A stretch of DNA of 18,745 nt, from positions 1 through 18,745 of the forward strand of contig JAGZLR010000039.1 of NCBI GenBank assembly GCA_018364635.1, read 5' to 3'. Positions within the stretch are counted from its first letter, which is position 1, and every line of letters starts with the position of its first letter. Below, in pieces: positions 1 through 6,444 of this stretch. The DNA is from Clostridiales bacterium. Lineage in GTDB: Bacteria > Bacillota > Clostridia > Lachnospirales > Anaerotignaceae. The notes under the pieces were generated by a model that saw only the letters and a program-made list of their open reading frames with translations, ran no database searches and was not told the origin of the DNA. Made by a program: the position numbers and the translations under genes.

Positions 1-239
1 GTAGAAACATCAATATTCATAATTCGTCCCCACATATGGGAATCATCTGTATACTGTTGCCCTAATAACGCACATCCATACTTTTTTCCATCTACTTCAA
101 TGATACTGCCATTGGCTTTATTAGGAAAAATAAGCTGTGCAAGTACTGTCACAACGCCTGTATAAAAGACACCACAAAGTATAGTAAATATTATAAATAT
201 TACAAAAGCTTTCGGAAATACAGCCTTGATATCTTTCAT
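1..239 (-). CDS. kdpC: KdpC, K+-transporting ATPase subunit C (N-terminal 79 codons, cut by window edge)
   Basis: KdpC is the single-span subunit of the KdpFABC high-affinity K+ pump that stabilises the KdpA-KdpB complex. The reading frame starts at an ATG at 239 preceded by GGAGG at 248-252 and runs off the left edge. The visible part has a short basic N-terminus (MKDIKAVFPKAF), one hydrophobic segment at about residues 10-36, and then the family pattern LIFPNKANGSII followed by GCALLGQQYTDDSHMWGR, matching the KdpC pattern of P-x-x-ANGS and GQ-x-F/Y. It follows kdpB by about 50 bp in the same direction, which fits the standard kdpFABC order. The C-terminal half lies outside the window, so integrity cannot be judged. 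Confidence 0.93.
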   Translation of the reverse strand, partial: MKDIKAVFPKAFVIFIIFTILCGVFYTGVVTVLAQLIFPNKANGSIIEVDGKKYGCALLGQQYTDDSHMWGRIMNIDVS

Positions 240-289
240 TATTTTTTCCTCCAATCTAGTGTAAAACCTACATTATCAATATTTTAAAA

Positions 290-2359
290 TTATACCAACC
301 CCAATAGAACCAATAAAAGATCAATCAGTTTGACAAAAATAAATGGTGCTACAAGACCACCTACCCCATAGATCAAAAGGTTGCGAGAAAGTAACTTTCC
401 AGCAGGTACTTCACGGTATTTCACACCTTTAAGCGCCAGTGGAATCAGTGCGATAATAATCAATGCATTATAGATAATAGCAGACAGAACAGCACTTTGT
501 GGCGAATGAAGCCTCATAATGTTAAGCTGAGACAATCCAGGATATAACCCTATAAACAATGCTGGAATAATAGCAAAATATTTTGCAACATCATTTGCAA
601 TAGAAAAAGTAGTTAAACTTCCTCTCGTCATCAAAAGCTGCTTTCCAATACGAACAATATCAATCAATTTTGTAGGTGAAGAATCCAAATCCACCATATT
701 ACCAGCTTCTTTGGCTGCCTGTGTCCCAGTATTCATTGCAACTGCCACATCTGCTTGGGCAAGAGCTGGCGCATCATTCGTGCCATCTCCTGTCATTGCA
801 ACCAAATGGCCCTTCGCCTGAAAATTACGGATCATTTCCAATTTTCCCTCTGGTGTTGCCTCCGCAAGAAAATCGTCTACACCGGCCTCAGCCGCAATTG
901 CCGCTGCCGTCATAGGATTATCACCAGTAATCATAATAGTCTTAATTCCCATTTTTCGAAGATCAGCAAATTTTTCCTGTACCCCTTGTTTGATAATATC
1001 TTTTAAATGAATGACTCCAAGAATTTTATGATTTTTGGCAACAACAAGCGGTGTTCCTCCCTGCTTTGCAATACTTTGTACAATACGATCACATTCTTCT
1101 GAATAGATACCTCCCGCTTGGGTAACATACTGCTGCATCGCTTCTGCCGCCCCTTTGCGAATTTCATTTCCATCATAATCTACGCCACTCATTCGTGTTT
1201 TTGCTGTAAAAGGTACAAAAGTCATCTTTTTGTCTGCCAAACTTCTGCCTCGAATTCCAAATTTCTCTTTTGCTAAAATCACTACACTGCGCCCCTCCGG
1301 CGTTTCATCTGCAAGAGAGGAAAGCTGAGCTGCATCCGCCAACATCTGCTCTGTCGCACCATCTACTGGAATAAAAGCATGCGCCTGACGATTGCCAAGA
1401 GTTATTGTACCTGTCTTATCCAACATTAAAATATCTACATCGCCAGCCGCCTCTATCGCACGACCACTCATGGCCAATACATTTGCTTGATTTAGTCTAC
1501 TCATGCCAGCAATACCTATTGCTGAAAGCAAGGCACCAATGGTAGTTGGAGCAAGACAAACAAGCAAAGCAACCAATGTTGTTATGGATGTTGGATTATC
1601 AATGCCCGCCAGTTTTGCTGAAAAAACTGAATAAGTATAAAGAGACATGGTCACAAGAATAAAAATAATGGAAAGAGCTACAAGAAAAATTTGTAGGGCA
1701 ATTTCATTAGGTGTTTTTTTTCGTGCTGCTCCCTCAACCATAGTAATCATTTTATCAAGAAAGCTCTCACCAGCTTCGTTTGTAATCTGAACAACAATCC
1801 AGTCAGAAAGTACAGTGGTGCCACCAGTAACTGCACTTCTATCCCCTCCTGCTTCACGGATAACAGGAGCCGATTCCCCTGTAATAGCACTTTCATCAAC
1901 AGAAGCAGCTCCTTCCACCACTTCGCCATCCCCTGGAATTTGTTCACCAGCATGGACAAGCACAAAATCGCCTTTTTTTAATGTAGAAGAAGAAACAGAT
2001 ATAGCTTGATCTTTTTTCTCTTTTGATGGAATTTTGTGTGCCTCAACATCTTTTTTGGCAGCACGCAGAGAATCTGCTTGGGCTTTTCCTCTTCCTTCTG
2101 CAATGGCTTCTGCAAAATTTGCAAATAGTACAGTAAACCATAAGATCACTGCAATAGTAAAAGTATATCCACTGGACGCATCTTTCAAACCGAACAACGA
2201 CGCAATCCACAGAACAGTTGTAAGAACTGCTGATATGTATACTAAAAGCATAACAGGGTTTTGTACCTGTATTTTAGGATTTAATTTTATAAATGAATCT
2301 TGAATGGCTCTGCCGAGCATCTTTTTATCGGCAAAAGCACTTTTTCTTTTCGACGCCAT
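290..2359 (-). CDS. kdpB: KdpB, K+-transporting P-type ATPase, ATP-binding subunit
   Basis: KdpB is the P-type ATPase subunit that hydrolyses ATP to drive K+ uptake by KdpFABC in the membrane. The 689-aa product is close to the usual length of about 680. It shows the actuator-loop TGES motif, the phosphorylation motif DKTGT with the catalytic Asp at residue 314, and the hinge motif TGDGTNDAPAL at about 523-533. Hydrophobic pairs sit near residues 30-90, 215-290 and 580-689. I chose the ATG at 2359 over the GTG one codon upstream (2362) because GGAGG at 2367-2371 is then 7 bases away. The gene begins 12 bases after the kdpA stop, so the two are surely cotranscribed. Confidence 0.97.
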   Translation of the reverse strand: MASKRKSAFADKKMLGRAIQDSFIKLNPKIQVQNPVMLLVYISAVLTTVLWIASLFGLKDASSGYTFTIAVILWFTVLFANFAEAIAEGRGKAQADSLRAAKKDVEAHKIPSKEKKDQAISVSSSTLKKGDFVLVHAGEQIPGDGEVVEGAASVDESAITGESAPVIREAGGDRSAVTGGTTVLSDWIVVQITNEAGESFLDKMITMVEGAARKKTPNEIALQIFLVALSIIFILVTMSLYTYSVFSAKLAGIDNPTSITTLVALLVCLAPTTIGALLSAIGIAGMSRLNQANVLAMSGRAIEAAGDVDILMLDKTGTITLGNRQAHAFIPVDGATEQMLADAAQLSSLADETPEGRSVVILAKEKFGIRGRSLADKKMTFVPFTAKTRMSGVDYDGNEIRKGAAEAMQQYVTQAGGIYSEECDRIVQSIAKQGGTPLVVAKNHKILGVIHLKDIIKQGVQEKFADLRKMGIKTIMITGDNPMTAAAIAAEAGVDDFLAEATPEGKLEMIRNFQAKGHLVAMTGDGTNDAPALAQADVAVAMNTGTQAAKEAGNMVDLDSSPTKLIDIVRIGKQLLMTRGSLTTFSIANDVAKYFAIIPALFIGLYPGLSQLNIMRLHSPQSAVLSAIIYNALIIIALIPLALKGVKYREVPAGKLLSRNLLIYGVGGLVAPFIFVKLIDLLLVLLGLV

Positions 2360-2371
2360 CACAGTGCCTCC

Positions 2372-4186
2372 TTATACAATTTGACTAAAAAACTCTGCAA
2401 GTGGTCCAAGAGATAATGCAGGGAAAAAGCTCAGCGCACCTACAAGCAAAACAATAAAAATTAACAAAAATACAAACATTACATTTGTAGTTGACAGAGT
2501 CCCTGCAGTCGTTGCAATTTTCTTTTTTTCTGCAAGGCTTCCAGCAATCGCTAATGTTCCCACAATTGGTAAAAACCGTGCAAAAAGCATAACCAGACCA
2601 AGAGAAACATTCATAAATACCGTATTTGCATTAAAACCTGCAAATGCAGATCCATTGTTTCCTCCACAAGAAGAATAACTGTACAGAAGCTCCGAGAAAC
2701 CATGTGCCCCACTATTATTTAAGCTATCTGCAACACTTGGTATAACTGCTGCAATACCACTGCCTACCAAAATTGCAATCGGTGTTGCAAGACAAACAAG
2801 CACAGACCATTTCATCTCATATGGCTCAATTTTCTTGCCTAAAAACTCAGGAGTTCTACCTACCATAAGCCCTGCAATAAACACAGTTAAAATAGCAAAA
2901 GCAAGCATACCATAAAGTCCACAACCAACACCGCCAAAAATAACTTCTCCAAGCTGCATCTGAAGCATCGTCACCATGCCGCCAAGAGGTGTATAGCTAT
3001 CATGCATAGAATTAACAGAACCGCTAGAAGCTGCTGTAGTAAATGCGGCCCAAGTCGATGATGTTGCAATACCAAAACGAGTTTCTTTTCCCTCCATATT
3101 ACCACCGGCCTGTTCGGTCGTAGAAATATCAACCAAGCCATTTTGTGCAAGCTGTGGAGTTGCAAGTTGCTCGCTGACAGCAATAGAAGCAAGGGCTAAT
3201 ACTAAACATAGAAACATTGCCATAAAAATTGCAATACCTTGCTTTTTGTTTTTTACCGCCTGCCCAAAAGTAAAGCAGAGTGCTACTGGGATCAACAATA
3301 TAGAAATCATCTCAATAAAATTTGTAAAAGCGTTAGGATTTTCTAGTGGATGAGCAGAATTTACGCCCATATATCCACCACCGTTAGTACCCGTTTGTTT
3401 GATTGCCACTTGGCTGGCCGCAGGTCCCATTGGAACAAACTGTTCTGTAACAATAGTAGCATCTTCCTCCACCTTGCCATCAATCATTACTAAGCCTTTA
3501 TCAAAATCAATCTCTGCATTTTCAATAATCTCGCCATCTGCGCTTACGGCAATTGGCTCTACAAGGGCTACAGTTTCAGCCCCCTTCAAATTTTGTATTA
3601 CACCTCCTCCAACTAAGAGCATAGCAAAAACAAGATTTAATGGTATTAAAATATGAATAACAATTCTAGTCATGTCTACCCAAAAGCTTCCTAAACCGTT
3701 GGATTTTACTTTTATAAAACCTCGAATCAAGGCAAACAAAACTGCAATACCAGTAGCAGCAGATACAAAATTTTGAACAGTAAGTCCAACTGCCTGTGTT
3801 AAATAACTTAACACAGCTTCACCAGTATATGCCTGCCAATTTGTGTTTGTAATAAAACTAGCTGCTGTGTTAAAAGATAAATCCCATGTTACTCCAGGCA
3901 TTTTCTGCGGATTTCCAGGCAGAACCCCTTGAAAAAGTTGCAAAAGAAACAAAAAAACTAACCCAATACCCGAAAAAATCAAAACTGAAATTGCATACTT
4001 TTTCCAGTTCATCTGTTCTTCTTTTTCAATCCTCATCACTTTATATACTGCATTTTCGCACGGCATGAGAATTTTTGAAAGAAATGTTTTTTCGCCGTTC
4101 ATAACTTTTTTAATATATGTTCCAAGAGGAATTGCTAGTATGACTAGAACAGCAAGATAAGATATGTATTGAATCACCGCACTCAT
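2372..4186 (-). CDS. kdpA: KdpA, K+-transporting ATPase, K+-binding channel-like subunit
   Basis: KdpA is the K+-selective channel-like subunit of KdpFABC. The 604-aa product has about ten hydrophobic segments and the four selectivity-filter regions of the family: near FITNTNWQAY (111-120), GTNGGGYMGVNSAHPLENPN (266-285), the TSSTWAAFTTAASSGSVN region, and SSCGGNNGSAFAGFNAN. The start is the ATG at 4186, whose ATGA overlaps the kdpF stop; a longer reading to 4246 would only re-read kdpF in another frame. AAGGAGA lies about 10 bases upstream. It is longer than E. coli KdpA (557 aa) mainly because of a polar stretch at about residues 208-250, between two membrane segments and just before the MGPAASQ motif. 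Confidence 0.96.
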   Translation of the reverse strand: MSAVIQYISYLAVLVILAIPLGTYIKKVMNGEKTFLSKILMPCENAVYKVMRIEKEEQMNWKKYAISVLIFSGIGLVFLFLLQLFQGVLPGNPQKMPGVTWDLSFNTAASFITNTNWQAYTGEAVLSYLTQAVGLTVQNFVSAATGIAVLFALIRGFIKVKSNGLGSFWVDMTRIVIHILIPLNLVFAMLLVGGGVIQNLKGAETVALVEPIAVSADGEIIENAEIDFDKGLVMIDGKVEEDATIVTEQFVPMGPAASQVAIKQTGTNGGGYMGVNSAHPLENPNAFTNFIEMISILLIPVALCFTFGQAVKNKKQGIAIFMAMFLCLVLALASIAVSEQLATPQLAQNGLVDISTTEQAGGNMEGKETRFGIATSSTWAAFTTAASSGSVNSMHDSYTPLGGMVTMLQMQLGEVIFGGVGCGLYGMLAFAILTVFIAGLMVGRTPEFLGKKIEPYEMKWSVLVCLATPIAILVGSGIAAVIPSVADSLNNSGAHGFSELLYSYSSCGGNNGSAFAGFNANTVFMNVSLGLVMLFARFLPIVGTLAIAGSLAEKKKIATTAGTLSTTNVMFVFLLIFIVLLVGALSFFPALSLGPLAEFFSQIV

Positions 4187-4275
4187 TTTTGTGAGTCTCC
4201 TTTCATGAGAATATAAACATAGTAAATCAGAAGTGCAACAGCACAAAGACCAATCAGTCCAATTAAAAAACTCAT
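4183..4275 (-). CDS. kdpF: KdpF, small membrane subunit of the Kdp K+ pump (30 aa)
   Basis: KdpF is a single-span peptide that stabilises the Kdp complex (29 aa in E. coli). This ORF codes for 30 residues: a short start MSF, one hydrophobic helix of about 20 residues (LIGLIGLCAVALLIYYVYIL), and a polar tail MKGDSQK. It has a strong GGAGG at 4283-4287, 7 bases before the ATG, and its TGA overlaps the kdpA ATG (ATGA), a sign of translational coupling. Sequence is weakly conserved in this family, so the call rests on position, size, single helix and coupling to kdpA. It is short enough for standard gene callers to miss. Confidence 0.9.
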   Translation of the reverse strand: MSFLIGLIGLCAVALLIYYVYILMKGDSQK

Positions 4276-4333
4276 ATGCTTTCCTCCTTTGTTTTGAAAT
4301 TCTAACACTGTCGCAATTAAAACGGGATTAACA

Positions 4334-4362
4334 ACTATACTTATCAGATTAAGACTGTACAA
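4334..4362 (-). promoter_or_regulatory. Predicted sigma-A-type promoter of kdpFABC
   Basis: On the minus strand there is a -35 box TTGTAC (4357-4362), a 17-bp spacer and a -10 box TATAGT (4334-4339). Transcription would begin near 4327, about 50 bases before kdpF. It lies between the 64-aa gene and kdpF, so the pump genes could be expressed separately from that gene. No KdpE operator can be recognised by eye. Confidence 0.6.
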
Positions 4363-4368
4363 AGTTTT

Positions 4369-4563
4369 TTATAACCATCCAAAAATTAATGCAAGTGGCA
4401 GAACAATCATTGTAGTACATACAGAAACCACAGCCAAAAGGATTATTGGCAGTACAAGAAACATTACAAAAAAAGCAAAATATGGGTGATGAAAAACTAG
4501 TTTCTCTGCTTTTCGGTCAAAACAATGTTCACACTTATGGATAGACTGCATAAAAACTGTCAT
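4369..4563 (-). CDS. Unidentified small membrane protein upstream of kdpF (64 aa)
   Basis: I do not recognise this family. The ATG at 4563 has a good GGAGGA at 4571-4576, 8 bases upstream, which supports real translation. The N-terminal 27 residues are polar, with a HKCEHC motif (His9, Cys11, Cys14) and a basic stretch (DRKAEK). Residues 28-64 are almost wholly hydrophobic (YFAFFVMFLVLPIILLAVV, then MIVLPLALIFGWL), enough for one long or two short membrane helices. It reads in the same direction as kdpFABC and ends 93 bp before kdpF, with a promoter in between. A role in K+ transport or its regulation is only suggested by position. The paired Cys residues could bind metal or sense redox, but there is no second pair. 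Confidence 0.75.
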   Translation of the reverse strand: MTVFMQSIHKCEHCFDRKAEKLVFHHPYFAFFVMFLVLPIILLAVVSVCTTMIVLPLALIFGWL

Positions 4564-4635
4564 AGATCATTCCTCCTTCTTATACCTATGGTATCACTGA
4601 AAAAATTAAAATAGGGAAAGGACATGACGATATAA

Positions 4636-4684
4636 AATTAAAATAAAATAAGGAGGAAAGCTTTACCAACAGAGCCCTCCTCCT
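4636..4684 (-). terminator. Terminator-like hairpin (possible attenuator) in the leader of the 64-aa gene
   Basis: Read on the minus strand, a GGAGGGCT arm pairs with AGC-ttt-CCTCC (3-nt bulge), plus-strand 4651-4680, with a loop of about 10 nt. It is followed by the U-rich run TTATTTTATTTTAATTTTAT (4631-4650). It lies downstream of a predicted promoter at 4705-4733 and upstream of the 64-aa gene, so it may stop or attenuate transcription. I could not match it to a known riboswitch, and I saw no c-di-AMP (ydaO) consensus. Confidence 0.45.
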
Positions 4685-4704
4685 CACAGAAGTTTCAGTT
4701 CTTG

Positions 4705-4733
4705 TATCTATACGATTTTTACTTATATCTCAA
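4705..4733 (-). promoter_or_regulatory. Predicted promoter upstream of the leader hairpin and 64-aa gene
   Basis: On the minus strand a -35 box TTGAGA (4728-4733), a 17-bp spacer and a -10 box TAGATA (4705-4710; TATAGA two bases earlier is an alternative). Transcription would start near 4698 and enter the hairpin at 4651-4683 within about 20 bases. The sequence is AT-rich throughout, so chance matches are possible. Confidence 0.4.
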
Positions 4734-4765
4734 AAATAAAAAATTCTATCCTAGATTTAAGTATT

Positions 4766-4803
4766 AAAAAAACACTTCTCTATTCAATAAACAGAGAAGT
4801 GTT
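4766..4803 (-). terminator. Rho-independent terminator of gap
   Basis: An 11-bp stem (AACACTTCTCT at 4771-4781 with AGAGAAGTGTT at 4793-4803), an 11-nt loop, and on the minus strand a run of seven T (4766-4772). It lies about 60 bp after the gap stop codon and separates gap from the kdp region. Confidence 0.9.
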
Positions 4804-4865
4804 CGAACAATCATAATATATAACTTATTATCCTCATGATATTAAAAATCAGCTTAATTTTTCCA

Positions 4866-5873
4866 TTACATTGCGTCAACCTTAGCCATATGGCTGACTA
4901 AATCAACGACACGATTAGAATATCCCCACTCATTATCGTACCAGCTGACCAGTTTGACAAAATTATCATTTAAAGCGATACCAGCCTTTGCATCAAAGAT
5001 AGAAGAATTACTGTTTCCTAAGAAATCTGTGGAAACTAGTTCCTCATCTGTGTATCCTAAAATACCTTTTAATTCATTTTCACTTGCTTTTTTAACAACT
5101 GCTTTAATTTCTTCATAAGTTGCAGCCTTTTCTAGACGGCATGTAAGATCAACGACTGACACATCGATTGTAGGCACACGAAAACTCATACCAGTCAATT
5201 TTCCGTTCATTTCAGGAATTACTTTTCCGACTGCTTTTGCTGCACCTGTAGAAGAAGGAATAATATTTGCTGCTGCAGCTCTTCCGCCTCTCCAATCCTT
5301 TTTAGATGGCCCATCTACTGTTTTTTGTGTCGCAGTAGTAGAGTGCACTGTAGTCATCAAACCTTCTACAATACCAAAATTATCATGAATTACTTTGGTC
5401 AAAGGTGCCAAACAATTTGTTGTACAAGACGCATTAGATACAATCGTCATATCCTTTGTATACTTGTCTTCATTTACACCCATAACAAACATTGGTGCAT
5501 CTTCGGATGGAGCTGATACAACAACCTTCTTCGCTCCGCCTTTTAAATGCGCAGAAGCTTTTTCAATGGATTTAAAGATTCCAGTAGATTCTACAATATA
5601 TTCTGCACCTGTTTCAGACCATGGAATCTCCTCCGGATTTTTAAAATTATATACCTTAATTACCTTCCCATTGACAATTAATTCATCATCTTTAGCTCTT
5701 AATTCCCCTTGAAAAATCCCATGCGCAGAGTCATATTTCATCATATAAACCATGTACTCAGGATCAACAAAAGGATCATTTACAGCTACTACCTGAACAT
5801 CGTCTCTTGTCAAGGATGCGCGCAATACCAGTCTACCAATACGTCCAAAACCATTGATACCCATTTTAACCAT
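4866..5873 (-). CDS. gap: Glyceraldehyde-3-phosphate dehydrogenase, NAD-dependent (type I)
   Basis: This glycolytic enzyme oxidises glyceraldehyde 3-phosphate to 1,3-bisphosphoglycerate in the cytoplasm. The product is 335 aa, the family length. The Rossmann motif is NGFGRIGR at 7-14. Asp33 in VNDPF is the residue that favours NAD. The active-site motif SNASCTTNC has its nucleophile at Cys150, and the TVHSTTATQ segment carries the catalytic His. The C-terminal WYDNEWGYSNR motif is present. The ATG at 5873 is preferred: the in-frame ATG at 5882 directly abuts the AGGAAGG ribosome binding site, which is well placed for 5873. It appears to be a single-gene unit with its own promoter and terminator. 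No other glycolytic gene is beside it. Confidence 0.97.
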   Translation of the reverse strand: MVKMGINGFGRIGRLVLRASLTRDDVQVVAVNDPFVDPEYMVYMMKYDSAHGIFQGELRAKDDELIVNGKVIKVYNFKNPEEIPWSETGAEYIVESTGIFKSIEKASAHLKGGAKKVVVSAPSEDAPMFVMGVNEDKYTKDMTIVSNASCTTNCLAPLTKVIHDNFGIVEGLMTTVHSTTATQKTVDGPSKKDWRGGRAAAANIIPSSTGAAKAVGKVIPEMNGKLTGMSFRVPTIDVSVVDLTCRLEKAATYEEIKAVVKKASENELKGILGYTDEELVSTDFLGNSNSSIFDAKAGIALNDNFVKLVSWYDNEWGYSNRVVDLVSHMAKVDAM

Positions 5874-5933
5874 AGAAATCATCCTTCCTCTATAACTTTT
5901 CTTTGATTTCGTTTTTCCTACATAGATGTACTT

Positions 5934-5962
5934 ATTATAACATAACTGTCATAAAAATCAAA
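5934..5962 (-). promoter_or_regulatory. Predicted extended -10 promoter of gap
   Basis: A perfect minus-strand TATAAT (5934-5939) is preceded by TG plus one base (extended -10), with TTTGAT (5957-5962) 17 bp upstream. Start would be near 5927, leaving a leader of about 55 bases to the ATG at 5873. Confidence 0.7.
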
Positions 5963-5988
5963 CAAAAGTTATGGGTTTTATTTGTCAA

Positions 5989-6087
5989 TTAATACTCATT
6001 TCTAGTCAATTCTATTATAGAAACTGATAGTAATGCAATAGAAATTGCTATTGAAACCGCACTAAGTACTACTCTTGTCACTTTCAT
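5989..6087 (-). CDS. Membrane micro-protein (32 aa) upstream of gap, function unknown
   Basis: A 33-codon frame starts with ATG at 6087, preceded by a full AGGAGG at 6095-6100 with a 7-base spacer, and ends at TAA 5989. The peptide is MKVTR, then about 19 hydrophobic residues (VVLSAVSIAISIALLSVSII), then ELTRNEY: a basic start, one membrane span and a polar tail. The strong ribosome binding site and clean helix argue for real translation. It ends about 25 bp before the gap -35 box, so gap could be read both from its own promoter and through this gene. I recognise no family; single-span peptides of this sort include regulators of larger membrane proteins as well as toxins, and nothing here separates these. 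Confidence 0.65.
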   Translation of the reverse strand: MKVTRVVLSAVSIAISIALLSVSIIELTRNEY

Positions 6088-6109
6088 AATCTATCCTCCT
6101 GCTCCTATG

Positions 6110-6303
6110 TGATTATTTTGATATTTTATTCTTAATGATTGAAAACACAATCAAATTTTTGTCCACTTAAAAAAATACCCTTTCATTCATTTGCGTATCT
6201 TTAATTTAACATATATACAAATCGTTTTCAATAGATACTTTTCAGTAGCGATTGCAAAAATATAATCTTACATCTATTCTTCCCACAGAAGAAAATCTCA
6301 TAC
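6110..6303. other. Intergenic region upstream of the 32-aa ORF: one likely promoter and a short hairpin
   Basis: On the minus strand, TTGAAA (6226-6231), a 17-bp spacer and TAAATT (6203-6208, preceded by TGT) form a plausible promoter, giving a leader of about 110 nt before the 32-aa ORF. Within that leader TGATTG (6136-6141) and CAATCA (6148-6153) form a 6-bp stem. No other gene is visible. Confidence 0.4.
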
Positions 6304-6335
6304 AAAAAGCCCACGGTCAAAATTTCCGTGGGCTT
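6304..6335 (-). terminator. Rho-independent terminator of purL
   Basis: A perfect 10-bp GC-rich stem (AAGCCCACGG at 6307-6316, CCGTGGGCTT at 6326-6335) with a 9-nt loop, followed on the minus strand by a T run (6304-6308). It is about 110 bp past the purL stop. Confidence 0.92.
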
Positions 6336-6444
6336 AAATATTTTATTCACATTCTTTTTGCAGACGAAACAGGAAAATCTACATTGAAAAACTATATTTA
6401 TATGACATCATACTTACTATTTCCAGACAGCAGAAATTTCTTTA

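Noticed and set aside
4186..4246. N-terminal 20-residue extension of KdpA (MCCCTSDLLCLYSHERRLTK)
   Set aside because: It re-reads kdpF in another frame; the ATG at 4186 coupled to the kdpF stop matches the family start.
4577..4764. c-di-AMP (ydaO-type) riboswitch ahead of the kdp genes
   Set aside because: I looked because such riboswitches control K+ genes in Firmicutes, but the conserved sequence blocks are absent and the leader is too short.
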